In this document: positions 1 to 8,094 of the stretch, piece after piece | Position numbering within the stretch: position 1 is the first letter of the stretch | Layout: each line of letters begins with the position of its first letter | Assembly (NCBI RefSeq): GCF_900176305.1 | Contig: NZ_FWXH01000011.1 | Span: 1 to 64,000, forward strand | DNA length: 64,000 nucleotides | Origin: Clostridium acidisoli DSM 12555 | Lineage (GTDB): Bacteria > Bacillota > Clostridia > Clostridiales > Clostridiaceae | Direction: 5' to 3' | Notes under the pieces: generated by a model | Told to the model about the DNA's origin: nothing | The model's database searches: none | What the model saw: only the letters and a program-made list of their open reading frames with translations | Position numbers and translations under genes: made by a program

Positions 1-227
1 ATTAGTTCTTTAAGTTTTCGGTTTTCATCTTCCAATGCTTTTTCTTTAATACTTGATTTATAATCTTTAGGCTCTGTAGCATTAATTACACCAAGTTGAT
101 TCTTAAAGGTACATAGAGTGGATGATGTCAATTCATATTTCTTACAGACTTGAGCATGAGTTAAACCATTATTCAACTCATCAACAATCTTAATTTTATC
201 TTCTAGTGTAAACTTTCTTCTAGCCAT
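1..227 (-). CDS. IS3-family transposase OrfA, partial (cut by window start)
   Basis: The reading frame begins MARRKFTLEDKIKIVDELNN and carries a helix-turn-helix (HAQVCKKYELTSSTLCTFKN) followed by a charged coiled-coil-like stretch (LEDENRKLKEL), the usual plan of the first protein of IS3-type elements. A good ribosome binding site (GGAGGT) lies 6-7 bases before the ATG. About 75 codons are visible and the frame stays open to base 1, so the rest, including any OrfB with the DDE catalytic core, lies outside the window. The assignment to the family is from motif recognition. Confidence 0.8.
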   Translation of the reverse strand, partial: MARRKFTLEDKIKIVDELNNGLTHAQVCKKYELTSSTLCTFKNQLGVINATEPKDYKSSIKEKALEDENRKLKEL

Positions 228-299
228 ATTTCTAACCTCCATCGTATATTCTTATATTACCATGCTCGTTAGAAACTGTCGAAGACTGTTATGGGGTCA
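1..299 (-). mobile_element. End of an IS3-type insertion sequence
   Basis: The transposase OrfA start is followed by about 70 non-coding bases that end in GGGGTCA at 293-299. Read from the other strand this is TGACCCC, a terminus of the TG...CA kind typical of IS3-family elements. The boundary is inferred from this motif; the opposite end and the target duplication lie outside the window. Confidence 0.6.
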
Positions 300-301
300 G
301 A

Positions 302-631
302 ATGAAAGCAAAAAAACTATGTGTTAAGCTCGTTATAATATTAATAATTGTTGCCTTCTGTGTGCCATTACTAAATAGAATTATTTATGGAACTTTCAAT
401 GTATATGGCAATCCAAATAGACTTTATATCAATGGCGTGCGTTATACCACTAATGGTCATATATTAACTTTAAAAGATAAGCCTATGATTGAAATTTCTG
501 GAACATTAGATAAACTTACCGGAAAAAGAGTTTATTCTACAGTTCCAAATTATTACAAGATTGGAAATTTAATTTATCTACATTTGTATGGAGATAAATA
601 TTTAGGCTATAGTTGGGGTGGAGGTCCATAA
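302..631 (+). CDS. Hypothetical membrane-anchored protein
   Basis: A 109-residue protein that I do not recognise. Residues 8-24 (KLVIILIIVAFCVPLL) form one hydrophobic segment after a basic start, so it is probably a membrane-anchored or exported protein with a small extracytoplasmic part rich in Tyr, Gly and Asn, ending GYSWGGGP. The start codon lies only 3 bases inside the presumed IS end, and no ribosome binding site is visible before it. Insertion may have removed the native promoter and translation signals, or the true 5' end of the gene. A real gene body is plausible but expression is doubtful. Confidence 0.5.
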   Translation: MKAKKLCVKLVIILIIVAFCVPLLNRIIYGTFNVYGNPNRLYINGVRYTTNGHILTLKDKPMIEISGTLDKLTGKRVYSTVPNYYKIGNLIYLHLYGDKYLGYSWGGGP

Positions 632-719
632 TGAATTTTATTGTACACAGAACTTTTTCAAAGTAAGGAGTTAAAAGGTTTAGTCTCAACTTTTCAATAT
701 ACCTCTCCCTCTTGTTTTG

Positions 720-738
720 TCCATCTGAGTGCAAGTTT
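720..738 (-). repeat. Copy of a short TTGCACTCAG-type repeat
   Basis: On the minus strand this reads AACTTGCACTCAGATGGA, immediately after the histidine kinase stop. Related copies are at 13633-13651 and 38486-38530. The 38.5-kb copy is a full hairpin; here only one arm is seen. Confidence 0.5.
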
Positions 739-2258
739 CACTTTATTATGTCTAACGAAAAATAGAAATACACTCCTTCTTCGTAATTCTTTACTCCAAA
801 ATCACTTTTATGAAGCATTAAAATATTTTTACTTATTGCAAGTCCAAGTCCAGTACCACCTAATTCTCTATTTCTTGACTTGTCGATTTTAAAAAACTTA
901 TCCCATATCTTAATTAAATTTTCTTCTTCAATATTTTTCCCAGAATTTTTAACAAACACATATGCCCTATCTACTTCCTTTTTCATTGAAACTTCTATGG
1001 TTCCATTTTCATTTGTATGCCTAATTGCATTTGTTATAAAATTTGTGAGTACTTGCTCTATTCTCATTGTGTCTCCAAACACAAGTGTGTCCTTAGCTAA
1101 ATTTAATTGAACATCAATTTTTTTGTTATTAAAAATATTATAATATTTTTTTACAGTTACATTTATAAGCTTATCAATATAAAATTCTTCACTTTTAAGC
1201 TTAAAGTTTCCATTTTCAAGTTGGGCTAAGTCTAACATATCAGATACAAGAATCCCCATTTTTTTTGCTTCATCTATAATTACATCAAGATAATAATTTT
1301 TATCATCTTCTTCAAACACATCATCTTTAATTCCTTCTGCATAACCCTCTATTAAACTTATTGGAGTTTTAAGTTCATGAGAAATTCCACCTACAAACTC
1401 TCGTCTCATTTTTTCAACATTTCTTTCCTTCTCAATATCACTTTTTAATTTTAAGTTTGCCGATTTTAAGGACTTTAGAGCACCATCTAGATTCTCTGAT
1501 AAAAAATTTAGAGTTGCTCCAAGACTACCTATCTCATCCTGACTATTAACTACATACTGTTCTGTAAAATCAAAATTTGACATTTTACTGGCAGTTTTAT
1601 TTAACTTTATTAATGGCTTTGCTATCATATTTGAATATATTATTGATAATAATATTGTAATAATAAACGCCACTATATAAACATATATAAATATTTTTTG
1701 TATAACCACAGATGCCTCATTTACTGGTTGCAATGAAGAAACTACAAAAATCATTTCATTTTTCTTTTGGTTTGGTAATACACTTACTATGGTTTTCATA
1801 TCAGATGTTTTCATATCTAACATTTCATTTTTAAATATATATGTCTTTATTTTCCCACTTCTTTTCAAATCTACAAAAGCACCGGGTGTAGCTAACAGCT
1901 CATTCAATGCATTTCTAATGATTCTTTCATTTAACGATTGCTCTCTTAAGTCGTTACTAGAAGCAAATTTTAAATAACCATTTTTATCTAAAATACCAAT
2001 CCTACTATTGTTACTATCTTGAAAATCTACAATTAATTTAGAGACTGCTTCATCATTTGTAGCCTTATTGTAATCACTTTCAAAATTTTGTGCATTTTTT
2101 TCAAGCGTGTTCATCTTCCAACTAGTATAAAATTTTTGGAAGAATAAAGTTTCAAACACTAATATACATGTAGTAAATATCATAAAAAATATTAAACTTA
2201 TTAAAAGAATCTTCATAGGTATACTTTTATTTATTCTGTTTATTTTTTTTATATTCAT
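738..2258 (-). CDS. Two-component sensor histidine kinase
   Basis: This 506-residue membrane kinase senses an external signal and phosphorylates the adjacent response regulator. Two hydrophobic segments (about residues 15-40 and 187-210) enclose a ~145-residue extracytoplasmic sensor. A HAMP-like linker follows, then the phosphoacceptor helix (GGISHELKTPI, His294) and an HATPase domain with an N box (NFITNAIRHT) and a G2 box (GGTGLGLAISKNI). The G1 box reads KNSGKNI, with Asn where Asp is usual, a variation found in functional Gram-positive kinases. The start overlaps the regulator stop by 4 bases, so the two genes are translationally coupled. The ligand is unknown; the divergent polysaccharide deacetylase suggests an envelope-related signal (inference). 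Confidence 0.93.
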   Translation of the reverse strand: MNIKKINRINKSIPMKILLISLIFFMIFTTCILVFETLFFQKFYTSWKMNTLEKNAQNFESDYNKATNDEAVSKLIVDFQDSNNSRIGILDKNGYLKFASSNDLREQSLNERIIRNALNELLATPGAFVDLKRSGKIKTYIFKNEMLDMKTSDMKTIVSVLPNQKKNEMIFVVSSLQPVNEASVVIQKIFIYVYIVAFIITILLSIIYSNMIAKPLIKLNKTASKMSNFDFTEQYVVNSQDEIGSLGATLNFLSENLDGALKSLKSANLKLKSDIEKERNVEKMRREFVGGISHELKTPISLIEGYAEGIKDDVFEEDDKNYYLDVIIDEAKKMGILVSDMLDLAQLENGNFKLKSEEFYIDKLINVTVKKYYNIFNNKKIDVQLNLAKDTLVFGDTMRIEQVLTNFITNAIRHTNENGTIEVSMKKEVDRAYVFVKNSGKNIEEENLIKIWDKFFKIDKSRNRELGGTGLGLAISKNILMLHKSDFGVKNYEEGVYFYFSLDIIK

Positions 2259-2935
2259 TTTTTTACCTCTAACTTATAACCACTTCCTCTTATTGTTGCT
2301 ATCAGATATGCCTTATTAAGAAGTTTCTCTCGTAATCTTTTAACATGTGTATCTACAGTTCTTGCGTCCCCAAAATAATCCATCCCCCATACACCATCAA
2401 GAATTTTATCCCTACTTAAAGCTATACCTTTATTTCTAGCAAGATATAACAACAAATCATATTCTTTAGGTGACAAATATATTTCTTTATCATCTATTAA
2501 AACTTCATGACTCAACTCATCTATTATTAATCCATCCAAATTTGTTTTAGGACCATTATGAGTTTGATCTGGATAATATCTTTTTAATAAGGCTTTTACT
2601 TTAGCCATTAATACTTTAGGACTAAAAGGTTTGGTTATATAATCATCCGCACCTATTTCATATCCAAGTAATTTATCGTCTTCTTCACTTCTTGCTGTCA
2701 ATATTATTACTGGCACATCTGAATTTCTTCTTATGTATTTACAAACATCAAAACCATCCATAAACGGCATCATTATATCTAAAATTACTAAACTTACCTT
2801 ATTGGTATCAAAAATCTTAATTGCTTCCAAACCGTTTTTTGCCATTAATGTAGAGAATTTTTCCTTTCTAAGATAAGCTTCAATTAAATCTCTCATCCTT
2901 TCTTCATCTTCTACAACTAAAATACTTTCTTCCAT
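2255..2935 (-). CDS. OmpR/PhoB-family response regulator
   Basis: The 226-residue protein has a receiver domain (acidic pair E9/D10, phosphoacceptor Asp53 in ILDIMMPFMDG, T in LTARSE, Lys in DYITKPFS) and a C-terminal winged helix (LSPKEYDLLLYLARNKG, ARTVDTHVKRLREKL). It is the DNA-binding partner of the kinase encoded immediately downstream, overlapping by ATGA. AAGGAG precedes the start. The divergently transcribed deacetylase gene at 3150 is a likely target (inference from layout). Confidence 0.95.
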   Translation of the reverse strand: MEESILVVEDEERMRDLIEAYLRKEKFSTLMAKNGLEAIKIFDTNKVSLVILDIMMPFMDGFDVCKYIRRNSDVPVIILTARSEEDDKLLGYEIGADDYITKPFSPKVLMAKVKALLKRYYPDQTHNGPKTNLDGLIIDELSHEVLIDDKEIYLSPKEYDLLLYLARNKGIALSRDKILDGVWGMDYFGDARTVDTHVKRLREKLLNKAYLIATIRGSGYKLEVKK

Positions 2936-2989
2936 AATCGGTTCTCCTTAACTCTTTAGGATTCTAATTGCTACCATTATATCACAATA

Positions 2990-3023
2990 AAGTGTTTCAA
3001 GTTAACTACACTTTGTTAGTTAA
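2990..3023. promoter_or_regulatory. Overlapping inverted repeats in the divergent region
   Basis: Between the response regulator and the deacetylase, TTAACTA (3002-3008) is mirrored by TAGTTAA (3017-3023), and AAAGTGT (2990-2996) by ACACTTT (3008-3014). The position between divergent promoters suggests an operator, perhaps for the response regulator; this is inference. Confidence 0.4.
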
Positions 3024-3149
3024 TACATATTTAATTTATCTATGTTAATACTATACTTATTAAATAATTTTATTCACAATATAAAGAAATTCCGAATTTA
3101 ATTATAATTTATTTAAAATGACTTAAATAATAAAAAGGAAGATGAAACA

Positions 3150-3875
3150 ATGTCAAACATGTTCAAACTAAAAAAAGACCTATACATTTTATTTATAGCA
3201 GTAAGTTTTAGTATTTTTTCCTATTCTACTTGCTATGCAGAACCCTCTTCACAAGATTCAAATGAAAAGATTGTATATCTGACTTTTGACGATGGTCCTA
3301 GTGTTATAACTAATAGTCTACTTGATACCTTAAAAAAATGTAATGTTAAAGCTACCTTTTTTATAGTTGGAAAAGAAGTCGATGGAAGAGAAGACGTGCT
3401 TAAAAGAATCTATGATGAAGGTCATAGCATTGGGCTTCATACCTATTCACATGATTTTAAAAAAATTTATAAAAGTGACGATATATTCATAAATGAGATG
3501 CTTTTAGATCAAAAAAAGATTTTTGATATTATTGGATATTCTCCAAAAATAATTAGATTTCCAGGAGGTAGTTGTAAACATCTAAATAAAAATTCTCTAG
3601 AAAAAATCCATAAAAACAATTTAAAAATTTATGACTGGAATTCAAGTTTAGAAGATGGAGTTAATCCAAATCTTTCAGTGGATGCTTTAATAAAAAACGC
3701 AACGAAATGTAGATCTTGTGATTCTAAAATAATTCTACTTATGCATTGTAATTCAAACAATACAAATACCATAAAGGCATTACCTAGAATAGTTGAGTAT
3801 TACAGATCTTCAGGCTATAAAATAAAGCCATTAACAGATTCAACACCTGAATACTATTATAAATTAAGAAAATAG
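3150..3875 (+). CDS. Secreted polysaccharide deacetylase (NodB/CE4 family)
   Basis: The 241-residue protein removes acetyl groups from a cell-wall or surface polysaccharide outside the membrane. A signal sequence (basic start, hydrophobic residues about 12-28, cleavage near CYA-EP) precedes a NodB domain. Family motifs in order: TFDDGPS with the catalytic and metal-binding Asp pair, HSIGLHTYSHD with the two metal His, RFPGGS (here G-G-S instead of the usual P-Y-G), DWNSSLED, and LLMHCN with the catalytic His. It stands alone with AAGGAAG upstream and a strong hairpin after the stop. It could act on peptidoglycan or another polymer; the substrate cannot be read from sequence. Confidence 0.92.
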   Translation: MSNMFKLKKDLYILFIAVSFSIFSYSTCYAEPSSQDSNEKIVYLTFDDGPSVITNSLLDTLKKCNVKATFFIVGKEVDGREDVLKRIYDEGHSIGLHTYSHDFKKIYKSDDIFINEMLLDQKKIFDIIGYSPKIIRFPGGSCKHLNKNSLEKIHKNNLKIYDWNSSLEDGVNPNLSVDALIKNATKCRSCDSKIILLMHCNSNNTNTIKALPRIVEYYRSSGYKIKPLTDSTPEYYYKLRK

Positions 3876-3902
3876 CTACTGAATAAATCAGTAGCTATCT
3901 TA
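3873..3902 (+). terminator. Rho-independent terminator after deacetylase gene
   Basis: Ten-base perfect stem TAGCTACTGA/TCAGTAGCTA with a 5-base loop, beginning in the stop codon and followed by TCTT. The T-run is short, but the stem and position fit. Confidence 0.75.
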
Positions 3903-3913
3903 AAACTAATTAA

Positions 3914-4078
3914 CTATCTTCTAAAACCTCTGTTGTTTTGAGATTTTCTTGCTTTTCTACATTCAGGACATCTTACAGGATCGTTTTCAAATCCTTTTTC
4001 TTTGTAAAATTCTTGTTCACCTTCAGTGAATACGAATTCTTTACCACAGTCTTTACATACAATTGTTCTATCTGCCAT
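3914..4078 (-). CDS. Small zinc-ribbon protein, 54 residues
   Basis: The frame encodes MADRTIVCKDCGKEFVFTEG... and ends KSQNNRGFRR. Two CxxC knuckles (CKDC at residues 8-11 and CPEC at 37-40) about 25 residues apart are the signature of the probable zinc-binding domain family found as short proteins in clostridia. AAGGAGGT is placed ideally before the ATG. The basic C-terminus (RKARKSQNN) suggests nucleic acid or ribosome contact, but the function is not known. The gene is short and easily missed in automatic calls. It is convergent with the deacetylase gene. Confidence 0.88.
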   Translation of the reverse strand: MADRTIVCKDCGKEFVFTEGEQEFYKEKGFENDPVRCPECRKARKSQNNRGFRR

Positions 4079-4269
4079 ATCAAACATACCTCCTTCTTCA
4101 GAATTAGGGATCTAACAAATCATAAAGTACACTTCCTAATAAAGGAGAATGTTCGTTTAGTGATATTAAATCTCTCGATTACAGTTTAATTGTAGCATAC
4201 ATGCATATATAACACAAGAAAAAAATAATTTATTCTAGTACATTGATTTTTCTATAATATTTTAAAAAT

Positions 4270-5346
4270 CTACAATATTTCCTCTATGATTCCCCCACCA
4301 ATCAACAGATCGTCATCATAAAAAACTACAGATTGACCTTTGGTTATAGCTCTAACTTGATTGTCAAATACAACTTTTACTTTATCATCTCCATATGGAT
4401 AAATAGTGGCTTCTGTAGCTTTTGCTGAATATCTTATTTTAGATAAAACTTTTAAAGGTTCGTTAAACTTATCAAATGGAATAAAATTCAAATTTCCTGC
4501 AATAAGTTGATTTTTAAATATGTCTTCTTCACTACCTAAAACAACTTCATTTCTATCAGGTATTATATCCTTAACAAATACTGGTTTTCCAAGTGCTATA
4601 CCAAGCCCTTTTCTTTGTCCAATTGTATAATAAACCACTCCCTTATGCTTTCCAAGAACATTTCCTCTACTATCAACAAAATTTCCTGGTTTAACATTTT
4701 CAGGCCTTTCCCTTTTTATATATGATCCATGATCATTATCCGGTATAAAGCAAATTTCTTCGCTATCCTTTTTATTATGAACATTTAACCCTATTTCTTT
4801 TGCTATTTCCCTTATTCTATCTTTATTATAATCTCCACAAGGCATTAGAATATGTTTCAATTGATGTTGTGTCATATTATACAAAACATACGTCTGGTCC
4901 TTTTTATCATCTCTAGATCTTTTTAATAAATATCTGCCATTCTCTTCATAGATATTAGCATAATGACCTGTTGCAATATAATCTGCACCTAGTGTTTTTG
5001 CCTTTTTTAAAAATGCATCAAACTTTATAAATTTATTGCATGCTATACAAGGATTTGGTGTCTGCCCCATTAAATACTCATCTATAAATGGTTCTATTAC
5101 TTTTTCCTTAAATACATCTTTAAAGTTCATCACATAAAATGGTATATCAAGTTTGTACGCAACTCTCCTAGCATCTTCTACTGAAGAAAGCGAACAACAT
5201 CCACCTTCTCGCTCTTCAAATTGTTCATCCTCAGGCCATACTTGCATTGTTATTCCAATAACATCATATCCTTGTTCTTTTAAAAGATAAGCTGTTACAG
5301 AACTGTCAACTCCACCGCTCATTCCAACCACTACTTTTTTATTCAT
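4270..5346 (-). CDS. mnmA: tRNA-specific 2-thiouridylase MnmA
   Basis: MnmA inserts sulfur at position 2 of U34 in tRNA-Lys, -Glu and -Gln, using ATP and persulfide sulfur from a cysteine desulfurase. The 358-residue protein has the PP-loop at its start ([10 protein letters not shown]), the first catalytic cysteine in [12 protein letters not shown], the second in SEEICFIPD, and the [11 protein letters not shown] central motif. It lies 12 bases after the desulfurase gene, which fits sulfur relay between the two products. The length is normal. Confidence 0.97.
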   Translation of the reverse strand: MNKKVVVGMSGGVDSSVTAYLLKEQGYDVIGITMQVWPEDEQFEEREGGCCSLSSVEDARRVAYKLDIPFYVMNFKDVFKEKVIEPFIDEYLMGQTPNPCIACNKFIKFDAFLKKAKTLGADYIATGHYANIYEENGRYLLKRSRDDKKDQTYVLYNMTQHQLKHILMPCGDYNKDRIREIAKEIGLNVHNKKDSEEICFIPDNDHGSYIKRERPENVKPGNFVDSRGNVLGKHKGVVYYTIGQRKGLGIALGKPVFVKDIIPDRNEVVLGSEEDIFKNQLIAGNLNFIPFDKFNEPLKVLSKIRYSAKATEATIYPYGDDKVKVVFDNQVRAITKGQSVVFYDDDLLIGGGIIEEIL

Positions 5347-5358
5347 AAGTTCACCTTT

Positions 5359-6510
5359 TTAACCCTCTTTAATATTATTTATTATATCTTTTAGCATTGT
5401 TATTGTATAATTAATCTCTTCTTCAGTAGTCCATTTACCAAAACTAAATCGTATAGAGCTTTTTGCCTTTTTTTCGCTTAGTCCTAATGACATAAGAACA
5501 TGAGATGGCTCAAGTGAACCTGCTGAACATGCGCTGCCAACTGAAGCACAAATACCACGCAAATCTAGTGCCATAAGCAAAGTTTCTGCTTCTACACCAT
5601 TAAAACATATGTTTACATTACCAGGTAATCTATTATTCATATCACCATTAAGTTCAGTGTCCTTAATCTTTAAAACCTCTTGTATAAATCTGTCCCTAAG
5701 TCCTATTAATCTTATATTTTCATTAGGCATATCCAAATTTGATTTTTCAATTGCCTTTCCAAGTCCTACAATTGCAGCTGTATTTTCCGTACCTGCTCTC
5801 TTTGCTCTCTCTTGTTCTCCACCATGAAGATAGTTATCTATTTTTATGCCCTTTTTTATATACAATACACCAATTCCCTTTGGTCCATAAAATTTATGTG
5901 CTGACATAGATAACATATCAATTTTCAGTTCTTCCACATCAACTGGAACATGACCAATAGCTTGAACTGCATCTGTATGAAATACTATGTTGTTGTTTTT
6001 ACAGATTTCTCCTATCTCTCTTATAGGCTCAATACTTCCAATTTCATTATTTGCAAACATAACAGAAACTAAAATTGTTTTAGTCGTAATAGCTCTTTTT
6101 ATATATTCTAAATTTACTATACCATACTTGTCAACCGGGGCATATGTTATCTTAAATCCAAGTTTTTCTAGGTACCTACATGTATTTAATATTGCAGGAT
6201 GTTCTATTGTTGAAGTTATTATATGATTACCTTTTTCTCTTTTAGCAATAGCTGTACCAATAAGTGCCCAATTATCACTTTCAGTTCCGCCACTTGTAAA
6301 AAACACTTCTTCTCTTTTACAATTTATAGCTTCTGATACTTTTCCTCTTGCTACATCTATTGCCATTTTTACTTCTTTAGAAAATTCTGACACTGATGAA
6401 GGGTTACCATAAAACTCAGAGAAATAAGGTTGCATTTCATCAAGAACTTCTTTGTCTATTGGTGTTGTAGCAGAATAATCTAAATATATAATTTTTTTAT
6501 TTTCATTCAT
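5359..6510 (-). CDS. iscS: Cysteine desulfurase (NifS/IscS type)
   Basis: This PLP enzyme converts cysteine to alanine and an enzyme-bound persulfide for Fe-S clusters and tRNA thiolation. Visible are the N-terminal YLDYSATTP, the PLP lysine in SMSAHKFYGPKG, and the persulfide cysteine in SVGSACSAGSLEPSHVL. The length of 383 is usual. It sits between cysK and mnmA on the same strand. A terminator hairpin (6544-6578) separates it from cysK, so it may depend on read-through or its own promoter. No IscU scaffold gene is adjacent, so thiolation of tRNA is the clearest local role. Confidence 0.95.
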   Translation of the reverse strand: MNENKKIIYLDYSATTPIDKEVLDEMQPYFSEFYGNPSSVSEFSKEVKMAIDVARGKVSEAINCKREEVFFTSGGTESDNWALIGTAIAKREKGNHIITSTIEHPAILNTCRYLEKLGFKITYAPVDKYGIVNLEYIKRAITTKTILVSVMFANNEIGSIEPIREIGEICKNNNIVFHTDAVQAIGHVPVDVEELKIDMLSMSAHKFYGPKGIGVLYIKKGIKIDNYLHGGEQERAKRAGTENTAAIVGLGKAIEKSNLDMPNENIRLIGLRDRFIQEVLKIKDTELNGDMNNRLPGNVNICFNGVEAETLLMALDLRGICASVGSACSAGSLEPSHVLMSLGLSEKKAKSSIRFSFGKWTTEEEINYTITMLKDIINNIKEG

Positions 6511-6543
6511 GTTTTCACTACCTTTTTCTTCTACTAAAATAAA

Positions 6544-6578
6544 TAATTACGGCACAAATAAAATTTGTGCCGTAATTA
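6544..6578 (-). terminator. Terminator between cysK and iscS
   Basis: Sixteen-base perfect stem (TAATTACGGCACAAAT and complement) with an AAA loop. In the minus direction it is followed by T-rich sequence (TTATTTATTTTAG), so it should end or attenuate cymR-cysK transcripts before iscS. Confidence 0.85.
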
Positions 6579-6626
6579 TACTATACCCTGCTTCTTTTAA
6601 AGAAGCAATATTATTTAAACTTTATT

Positions 6627-7556
6627 TTAATCAAAAACTGGTGTTGATAGATATCTCTGACCTGTATCAGGAAGTATTACAACTATGTTTTTACCTTTAA
6701 ATTCTGGTCTTTTTGCAATCTGTATTGCCGCATAAGTTGCTGCTCCTGATGAAATTCCAACTAATAAACCTTCCACTCTTGCTAGTTTCTTAGTCACTTC
6801 AAAAGCATCTTCATTTTTTACAGGTACTATTTCATCAACTAAATCCATTTTTAGAACGTCTGGCACAAAACCTGCTCCTATACCTTGAAGTTTGTGTGGT
6901 CCCGGTTTTCCACCTTCTAAAACTGGTGAATCACTTGGCTCTACAGCAATTATCTTCACTTTAGGATTTCTTTCTTTCAATACCTTTGCTACACCTGTAA
7001 GTGTACCACCAGTACCAACACCTGCAATGAACACATCTACATTTCCATCAGTATCATTCCAAATTTCTTCTGCTGTAGTTTTTTCATGATACGCAGGATT
7101 GGATGGATTTTTAAATTGTTGTGGAATAAATGCATTTTTGTGCTCTTCAGCTAACTCTTCAGCTTTTTGTATAGCACCTTTCATTCCATCTGGTCCAGGA
7201 GTTAATACTAATTCTGCACCATAAGCCTTTAAAAGTTTTCTTCTTTCAATACTCATTGTTTCAGGCATTGTAAGAATAAGTTTATATCCTTTAGCTACAG
7301 CTACAAGTGCAAGACCTACTCCTGTATTACCGCTTGTTGGTTCAATTATAACTGTATCTTTGTTTATTAATCCCTTTTTTTCTGCATCTTCAATCATAGC
7401 AAGACCAATTCTGTCCTTTACACTTCCTGCTGGATTAAAATATTCTACCTTTGCAAGTATCTTAGCTTCTAATTTTTCAATTTCTTCATATTTAGAAAGT
7501 TCAACTAATGGAGTGTTACCGATTAACTCTGTAACATTTTTATATATTTTTGACAT
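6627..7556 (-). CDS. cysK: Cysteine synthase (O-acetylserine sulfhydrylase) CysK
   Basis: CysK makes cysteine from O-acetylserine and sulfide with PLP. The 309-residue protein shows the PLP lysine region [10 protein letters not shown], the substrate loop [11 protein letters not shown] and the phosphate-binding GTGGTLTG. In Bacillus subtilis CysK also binds the repressor CymR as co-repressor. Here the cymR-like gene lies just 18 bases upstream in the same transcript, so the same moonlighting role is likely (family knowledge plus layout). Confidence 0.97.
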   Translation of the reverse strand: MSKIYKNVTELIGNTPLVELSKYEEIEKLEAKILAKVEYFNPAGSVKDRIGLAMIEDAEKKGLINKDTVIIEPTSGNTGVGLALVAVAKGYKLILTMPETMSIERRKLLKAYGAELVLTPGPDGMKGAIQKAEELAEEHKNAFIPQQFKNPSNPAYHEKTTAEEIWNDTDGNVDVFIAGVGTGGTLTGVAKVLKERNPKVKIIAVEPSDSPVLEGGKPGPHKLQGIGAGFVPDVLKMDLVDEIVPVKNEDAFEVTKKLARVEGLLVGISSGAATYAAIQIAKRPEFKGKNIVVILPDTGQRYLSTPVFD

Positions 7557-7574
7557 AAAACCACCTCATCATCT

Positions 7575-8009
7575 TTAAATATAATACATGAAAACATCAT
7601 TTGCAAGAGTGTTATACTTCATTACTAAATCTTCTAAGGTAATAGAGTCCACAATATCGTTTATACTTTTATTGATTTTATTCCAAACATTATAATTAAC
7701 ACATTGATCCATTCTGTCTTCACTATTTTCATCTGCGTCAACTACACTTAAGTCACCCTCTAATGCTCTTAGAATATCGCCAACATAAATATCACTTGCG
7801 GAATTTCCTAAAATATATCCACCTTGAGATCCTTTTTTACCTTGAATGATACCCTTTTTTCTAAGTGAAGCAAAAATTTGCTCTAAGTATCCTTCTGATA
7901 TATTTTGTCTTTCGCTTATGCTTTTTAGAGTAACACTGTCATTTACAGAATTTAAAGCCAAATCTATCATAGCCTTCAATCCATATCTACCTTTTGTGGA
8001 AATTTTCAT
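7575..8009 (-). CDS. cymR: Rrf2-family repressor, CymR-like
   Basis: A 144-residue Rrf2 regulator starting MKISTKGRYGLKAMIDLAL with a winged helix (LKSISERQNISEGYLEQIF, GSQGGYILG). It ends FMYYI, close to the FYI end of CymR, the master repressor of cysteine metabolism. It has one cysteine (in MDQCVNYN) and lacks the three clustered Fe-S cysteines of IscR, so it should not bind a cluster as IscR does. Its place directly before cysK supports a CymR assignment; IscR-like function is the alternative. An autoregulatory operator is visible upstream. Confidence 0.85.
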   Translation of the reverse strand: MKISTKGRYGLKAMIDLALNSVNDSVTLKSISERQNISEGYLEQIFASLRKKGIIQGKKGSQGGYILGNSASDIYVGDILRALEGDLSVVDADENSEDRMDQCVNYNVWNKINKSINDIVDSITLEDLVMKYNTLANDVFMYYI

Positions 8010-8027
8010 TTGCTCACCTCTTAATTA

Positions 8028-8082
8028 CTTAGTAATTCTATCTGTTTACTAAGATTATATTATTATTATCTTTATTTGTCAA
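8028..8082 (-). promoter_or_regulatory. Promoter and operator of the cymR-cysK operon
   Basis: On the minus strand TTGACA (8077-8082) and TATAAT (8054-8059) are separated by exactly 17 bp. Just downstream, over the expected start point, is a perfect 8-bp inverted repeat CTTAGTAA/TTACTAAG (8028-8035 and 8046-8053, spacer 10). A repressor bound there would block initiation, so autoregulation by the CymR-like protein is the natural reading. Confidence 0.8.
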
Positions 8083-8094
8083 TGATTTTTTATT

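Noticed and set aside
641-892. Plus-strand open frame of 83 codons over the end of the kinase gene
   Set aside because: Antisense to a well-supported kinase, with no ribosome site or recognisable protein pattern.
3938-4189. Plus-strand Phe-rich open frame
   Set aside because: It is the antisense of the zinc-ribbon gene; composition (runs of Phe, Thr, Ser) is typical of a shadow frame.
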